Shown piece by piece: positions 60,467 to 64,000 of a stretch of 64,000 nt of DNA. Source of the stretch: Nocardiopsis_B mangrovi (GTDB lineage: Bacteria > Actinomycetota > Actinomycetes > Streptosporangiales > Streptosporangiaceae). How positions within the stretch are numbered: position 1 is the stretch's first letter; each line of letters opens with the position of its first letter. The notes below the pieces were generated by a model. It ran no database searches, had not been told where the DNA came from, and worked only from the letters and a program-made list of their open reading frames with translations. A program made the translations under genes and the position numbers. The DNA is taken from positions 1 to 64,000 of the forward strand of contig NZ_JBHSFQ010000018.1 in NCBI RefSeq assembly GCF_042653925.1, read 5' to 3'.

Positions 60467-61753
60467 ATGACGAGCGCCTATTCCGACGGCGTCCACGAGA
60501 GACCCGCGGTCGCCGTCGACGCCCCGGTGCGTTCGACGCCGACCACGGAACGCGTCCTCGCACCCGACCTCGCGCGCGGCATGATGCTGCTGCTGATCGC
60601 GCTGGCCCACGTCCCCTGGTTCATCTACGACGCCCCGGCCGGCCTGGCCCTGCTGCACCCCGCTGACGGCAACCTCGCCGACAGGATCGCCCAGGCCGCG
60701 ACCCTGATCGTCGTCGACGCCCGCACGCACACGATGTTCGGCTTCCTGTTCGCCTACGGGGTCGTGCAGATGCACACCCGGCAGACATCACGTGGAACGC
60801 CCCACAAGCAGGCCCGCCGGCTCCTGCGCACGCGGCACTGGTGGCTGCTCCTCTTCGGCGCGGTGCACGCCCTGCTGCTGTGGCAGGGCGACATCCTGGG
60901 CACCTACGGCCTGATCGGGCTCATCATGGTCCCGCTGTTCCTAGGCCGGAGCGACCGCACCCTCGCGATCTGGCTGGGCATCCTGCTCGCACTCGGCGCC
61001 GTGATCGCCATCGGCACCGCGCTGGCGCCGACGCCGGCGACCGTGCCCGCGACGGCCGACTTCCAGCGGACGAGTATCGCCGAGACGGGCTACCTGGCGG
61101 CGGCGGCGATCCGCCTTCCCAGCTGGCTCTTCGGGCTGTTCGCCGGCGTGTTCACCCTCGCCCTGCCGACGGCGTTCCTGATCGGCATGCTCGCCGCCCG
61201 CCACCGGCTGCTGGAAGAGCCGTCGCGCCACCTGCCGCTGCTGCGCCGGCTCGCCGTCGCGGGCATCTCCATCGGATGGGCCGCCGGCGCGGTGCTGGCC
61301 CTGGTGCACGTGGGCGTCCTCGATCCGGCCTACGGCACGGCCGTCGGCGCGGTGCACTTCTACACCGGGATCTTCACCGGGGTGGGCTACGCGGCGCTCT
61401 TCGGCCTCTTCGCGCACTGGATCACCACCCGGGGGAGAGAGCGGGCACTGCCGGTACGGGCGCTGGTGGCGCTGGGGCGCCGCTCCCTCAGCGGCTATCT
61501 GGCCCAGTCGGTGGTCTGGGGGCTGTTCCTGGCGGCGTGGGGGCTCGGGCTGGGCGCGTACCTGTCCAGCTGGACGGCGGTGCCGGTGGCCCTCGGCACC
61601 TGGCTGCTGACCGTCGCCGGAGCGCTCCTGCTCGACCGCGCCGGCAGGCGCGGCCCGGCCGAGACCCTGCTCCGGACGCTGACCTACCGCAAGGCGGACC
61701 GCCACCGCCCGGCGGACGCCGCCCCCGCCACCCCCGAGCGCACGGAGGGGTGA
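60467..61753 (+). CDS. DUF418-family membrane protein
   Basis: ATG 60467 preceded by GAAAGAGGA gives 428 residues with about 10 helices. The family pattern is visible: RVLAPDLARGMMLLLIALAH at the start, LFGAVHALLLWQGDILGTYG in the middle, and the C-terminal DUF418 part with ALGRRSLSGYLAQSVVWGL. DUF418 proteins resemble acyltransferase-3 membrane proteins and may modify surface polymers, but no reaction is proven. Upstream gap 207 bp without a visible gene. Confidence 0.85.
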   Translation: MTSAYSDGVHERPAVAVDAPVRSTPTTERVLAPDLARGMMLLLIALAHVPWFIYDAPAGLALLHPADGNLADRIAQAATLIVVDARTHTMFGFLFAYGVVQMHTRQTSRGTPHKQARRLLRTRHWWLLLFGAVHALLLWQGDILGTYGLIGLIMVPLFLGRSDRTLAIWLGILLALGAVIAIGTALAPTPATVPATADFQRTSIAETGYLAAAAIRLPSWLFGLFAGVFTLALPTAFLIGMLAARHRLLEEPSRHLPLLRRLAVAGISIGWAAGAVLALVHVGVLDPAYGTAVGAVHFYTGIFTGVGYAALFGLFAHWITTRGRERALPVRALVALGRRSLSGYLAQSVVWGLFLAAWGLGLGAYLSSWTAVPVALGTWLLTVAGALLLDRAGRRGPAETLLRTLTYRKADRHRPADAAPATPERTEG

Positions 61754-62172
61754 CGCCGGCGACGTCCCACGTGGCCCGGCCGGAGGGGCGGCCGGGGCCA
61801 CGCGCGTCCCGGCGCAACGGGGGAGCGATGACCGGTCCCACGCCCGAGCGGCCGACCGCGGCGGGCGTCCCGGCGCGACGGGGGAGCGAACTCCCGGAGC
61901 GGGTTGAGTATGCCGTTACGGCATGGGGTCAGATGGTGGCCGCGGGCGCTAGTGACACGGCGTCATACCCGCGCCACGCGGTACGTCACGGCGACGCGGT
62001 GACACCGTCGCACTACCGGGCCGGCGCGGTGTCCGATGGAATCGACAACATGACCGCAACGCCCGGAACCAGCGTCGAGCACCGCGAACAGGCGCACGGC
62101 ACCGCGCCCGCACCCGCGGCCACCGGCCGCGTGCAGCGGCCGGTCCGATCGACCGCCTCCCGAGGAGCAGCC
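61754..62172. other. 419-bp non-coding region with regulatory element
   Basis: No gene with a ribosome site is seen. It contains the second composite palindromic element (61951-62005) and an AGGAG ribosome site just before 62173. The reading frame that spans it from the left is a shadow of the DUF418 gene. Confidence 0.55.
61951..62005. promoter_or_regulatory. Composite palindromic element, copy 2
   Basis: AGTGACACGGCGTCATACCC at 61951 repeats 18 of the 20 bases at 55672. ACGTCAC lies at 61983 and GTGACAC at 61999, offsets 32 and 48 as in copy 1. It sits 168 bp upstream of the GPP34 gene. Shared control by one dimeric regulator is the simplest reading. Confidence 0.64.
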
Positions 62173-62820
62173 ATGGACTGGACCCTTCCGCAACGGCTCT
62201 ACCTGCTCAACTTCGACCTCGACAAGAACAAGATCGACTCCAGCACCGCCCTGGTCCGCGGCCAGTTGATGCGCGGGGCGGCAGTGGCCGAGCTGGCCAT
62301 CGCCGGGCTGCTCAGCGACCAGGACGGCAAGGCCGTGCGCAGCGGCGCGGCGGCCGAGCCGCCGAGCGATCCGTTCCTCGCCGAGGTACTCAGCAGCGCG
62401 TCCCCGACCGAGCCGCGCCGCTGGTTCACGGTCGTGGACCGCAACTGGCACCGGGCCGAGGCCGCGGTGCGGGACCAGCTCGAAGAACAGGGAGCGATCA
62501 CGGTGCATCGGGGGCGGGCGCTGGGGGTCTTCCCGACCCGCCGGCCCAGCCTCCGCGACCCCGGCCAGGTGGCCGGCCTGCGGGAGAGCACGCGGAACAC
62601 GGCGTTCCTCGGCCGCGACCCGGCCACAGTCCCGGTGGAGGACGCGGTGCTGGCCGTGCTCGCCGCCGATGGCGACGTCTGCTGCACGATCTCCCGCAAG
62701 GAGCGCCGCGAACACAAGCAGGCGCTCACCGCGCTGCGCGACCACGTCGACGCCGTCCTGCCCCGGTGGCGCAAGGCGGTCGGCCTCTCCATGACGGCCC
62801 GCCGGACCGCCGCGGCCTGA
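62173..62820 (+). CDS. GPP34 (GOLPH3-like) domain protein
   Basis: ATG 62173 after GAGGAG gives 215 residues. The start MDWTLPQRLYLLNFDLDKNK and LMRGAAVAELAIAGLLSDQD match GPP34-domain proteins, whose eukaryotic relatives bind phosphoinositides. Actinomycete copies are common and of unknown function; lipid binding is plausible. The segment LRESTRNTAFLGRDPATVPV and the C-terminal Arg-rich helix are ordinary for the family. The upstream composite element suggests co-regulation with the ABC exporter. Confidence 0.86.
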   Translation: MDWTLPQRLYLLNFDLDKNKIDSSTALVRGQLMRGAAVAELAIAGLLSDQDGKAVRSGAAAEPPSDPFLAEVLSSASPTEPRRWFTVVDRNWHRAEAAVRDQLEEQGAITVHRGRALGVFPTRRPSLRDPGQVAGLRESTRNTAFLGRDPATVPVEDAVLAVLAADGDVCCTISRKERREHKQALTALRDHVDAVLPRWRKAVGLSMTARRTAAA

Positions 62821-62950
62821 CCCTCGCGCGGACGCACCTCCGCGCCGTGCTCCATCGGCGGGCACTCACGCCGCGACCAACGACCACGGCCGGTCGCGTT
62901 CGCCCCGAATGCGTCCCGTGCCGGAACCCCATCACCCCCAGGAGGACGAA

Positions 62951-63724
62951 ATGACCCGGACCGCCCCCCACGACACCCAGGACCACTCCGCCTACGACGC
63001 CCAGGGTCACCCCGCCCACGACGCCCATGGCCGCTCCCCCTATGGCACCCAGGTCCACTCCACCCACGACCCCGCGACCGCTGAGCCCCAGCCGCCGGTC
63101 GACGTCAAGAAGGCGATGCTCGACGGAGCGGGTGGGCCGAAGGGGATGCTGTATTCCGCGATCCCGGTCGTCGTCTTCGCGGCGGCCGTCGGGTTCTTCC
63201 CGCTGCCCGTCACGATCGGGATCTCCATCGCCGTCGCCGTGGCGCTCGCCGCCTTCCAGATGTGGCGCGGGGCGCGCTTCGGCGCCGCCTCCGGCGGAGT
63301 GATCGGCGTGGTGGCCGCCGGCGGCCTCTCCGCCGCGACCGGTTCGGCCAACGACTTCTTCCTCATCGGGATCTGGGCCGCACTGGCGGCGGGCATCGTC
63401 ACCCTGGTCTCCGTCATCGTGCGCCGGCCGCTGACCGGGGTCGTCTGGAACGCCTTCCATGGCGGCGGCCACGCCTGGCGCGAGGACAAGCCGTCCATTC
63501 TCGTCCACGACATCGCCACGATCGCGGTCACGGTGATGTTCGCGGCCCGGTTCGGGGTGTCGGAGTGGCTCTACCTCGCCGGTTCCACTAGCGGGCTGGC
63601 GATCGCCGACATCGTGCTGGGCTTTCCGCTGACGGCACTGGTCGCGGTGGTTGTCGTCTGGGCGTTCCGCCGCACCACCAAGCGCCTCGTCAAGCGCGCC
63701 GCCGACACCGCCCCGCAGAGCTGA
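62951..63724 (+). CDS. DUF3159 membrane protein (copy 2)
   Basis: ATG 62951 after AGGAGGA; 257 residues. The head is a His/Asp/Tyr-rich imperfect repeat (DTQDHSAYDAQGHPAHDAHG) that could bind metal, then six helices. The centre TGSANDFFLIGIWAALAAGI is identical to copy 1 and the remainder is similar. Ends before a strong hairpin terminator. It and copy 1 flank the DUF418 and GPP34 genes, implying a duplication around them. Confidence 0.86.
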   Translation: MTRTAPHDTQDHSAYDAQGHPAHDAHGRSPYGTQVHSTHDPATAEPQPPVDVKKAMLDGAGGPKGMLYSAIPVVVFAAAVGFFPLPVTIGISIAVAVALAAFQMWRGARFGAASGGVIGVVAAGGLSAATGSANDFFLIGIWAALAAGIVTLVSVIVRRPLTGVVWNAFHGGGHAWREDKPSILVHDIATIAVTVMFAARFGVSEWLYLAGSTSGLAIADIVLGFPLTALVAVVVVWAFRRTTKRLVKRAADTAPQS

Positions 63725-63746
63725 CCCGCCTCCCGGAGCTCCATGT

Positions 63747-63792
63747 GCTCCCCCTGCGTATGCCGTCCTTCGCCGGCATATGCAGGGGGAGC
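63747..63792 (+). terminator. Long hairpin after the second DUF3159 gene
   Basis: A 19-bp stem (63747-63765 with 63774-63792, one mismatch or wobble) and an 8-nt loop, 23 bp after the stop. Further A-T and wobble pairs extend the stem outward. Very likely terminator. Confidence 0.72.
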
Positions 63793-63986
63793 ATGTGCGC
63801 GCGTAGCGGCCGATGTCGACGGTGGACGCCAGGATCCCCGAGCCTCCCGCCCAAGGGGAGGAGACCGCGCACCCCTACCGCCTGCGACCGGCCGCGAGAA
63901 GAGGGCGGGTCGATCGCCGGAGCGATGCCGCGCCGGCCGGCCCGACCCACCGATACCTCCATCGATCGGAAAGCAAGGAGTCGGCC

Positions 63987-64000
63987 ATGAAGCCGAAGCC
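63987..64000 (+). CDS. Start of a gene cut by the window edge
   Basis: AAGGAG (63975-63980) is followed by ATG at 63987 and the first codons read M-K-P-K. Only 14 bases are inside the window, so nothing can be said about the product. Confidence 0.55.

Noticed and set aside
1..64000. tRNA, rRNA, attachment site or prophage genes
   Set aside because: I saw no cloverleaf-like or rRNA-like stretches, integrases or phage structural genes by reading; a covariance search was not possible.

Overview
The window is very GC-rich and almost fully coding. It uses GTG and TTG starts freely, has many 4-base ATGA/GTGA gene overlaps, and almost lacks TTA codons. With a modular polyketide synthase, a LAL regulator, P450/ferredoxin cassettes and an EACC1-linked caspase, it suggests a filamentous actinomycete. 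Nocardiopsaceae or Streptomycetaceae are plausible, but the genus cannot be fixed from this sequence. I see no rRNA, tRNA or CRISPR array.

1-9.4 kb: the right edge of a type I polyketide cluster. It holds the last module's KR end, ACP and a thioesterase with Cys in the nucleophile position, a TetR-type repressor facing a DHA2 exporter across a repeated operator, a methyltransferase, and a large LuxR (LAL) activator carrying a TTA codon.

9.3-12.8 kb: a tightly coupled four-gene operon (arylamine N-acetyltransferase-like protein, nucleoside deoxyribosyltransferase-like protein, fatty acyl-AMP ligase, acyl carrier protein). It reads as an uncharacterised acyl activation and transfer system.

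12.8-18 kb: housekeeping and regulatory genes (MFS/MarR pair, an ADP-ribosylglycohydrolase homologue lacking its metal ligands, an SRPBCC protein, Lrp, a double-HTH MerR).

18-25 kb: a LacI-controlled sugar module (glycogen-debranching-type glycosidase facing LacI, binding protein and two permeases).

25-28.1 kb: a caspase-TM-phytase-like fusion coupled to EACC1, plus a small membrane protein. 28.4-29.6 kb: a styrene-monooxygenase-like flavoprotein.

29.8-36.1 kb: a MacB-like export system (permease, ATPase, a duplicated adaptor tail, adaptor, lipoprotein) divergent from an OmpR/histidine kinase pair with phased operator repeats between.

36.2-42.8 kb: a P450 cassette (two P450s, two ferredoxins, one reductase, TetR) facing a DHA2 exporter with a TTA codon.

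42.8-50.1 kb: a peptide or amino-acid utilisation locus (PepE, IclR, OPT transporter, AroM, Asp/Glu-racemase-like, DUF1177) split by an IS110-family element with a probable bridge-RNA region.

50.2-53.7 kb: a SUKH protein, an alpha/beta hydrolase, a GNAT and a GntR-TetR chimeric regulator.

53.8-64 kb: a DesK/DesR-like two-component system, an ABC-2 exporter, an S9 peptidase, two DUF3159 membrane proteins, a DUF418 protein and a GPP34 protein. A 55-bp composite palindromic element occurs twice here with identical internal spacing and may define a small regulon.
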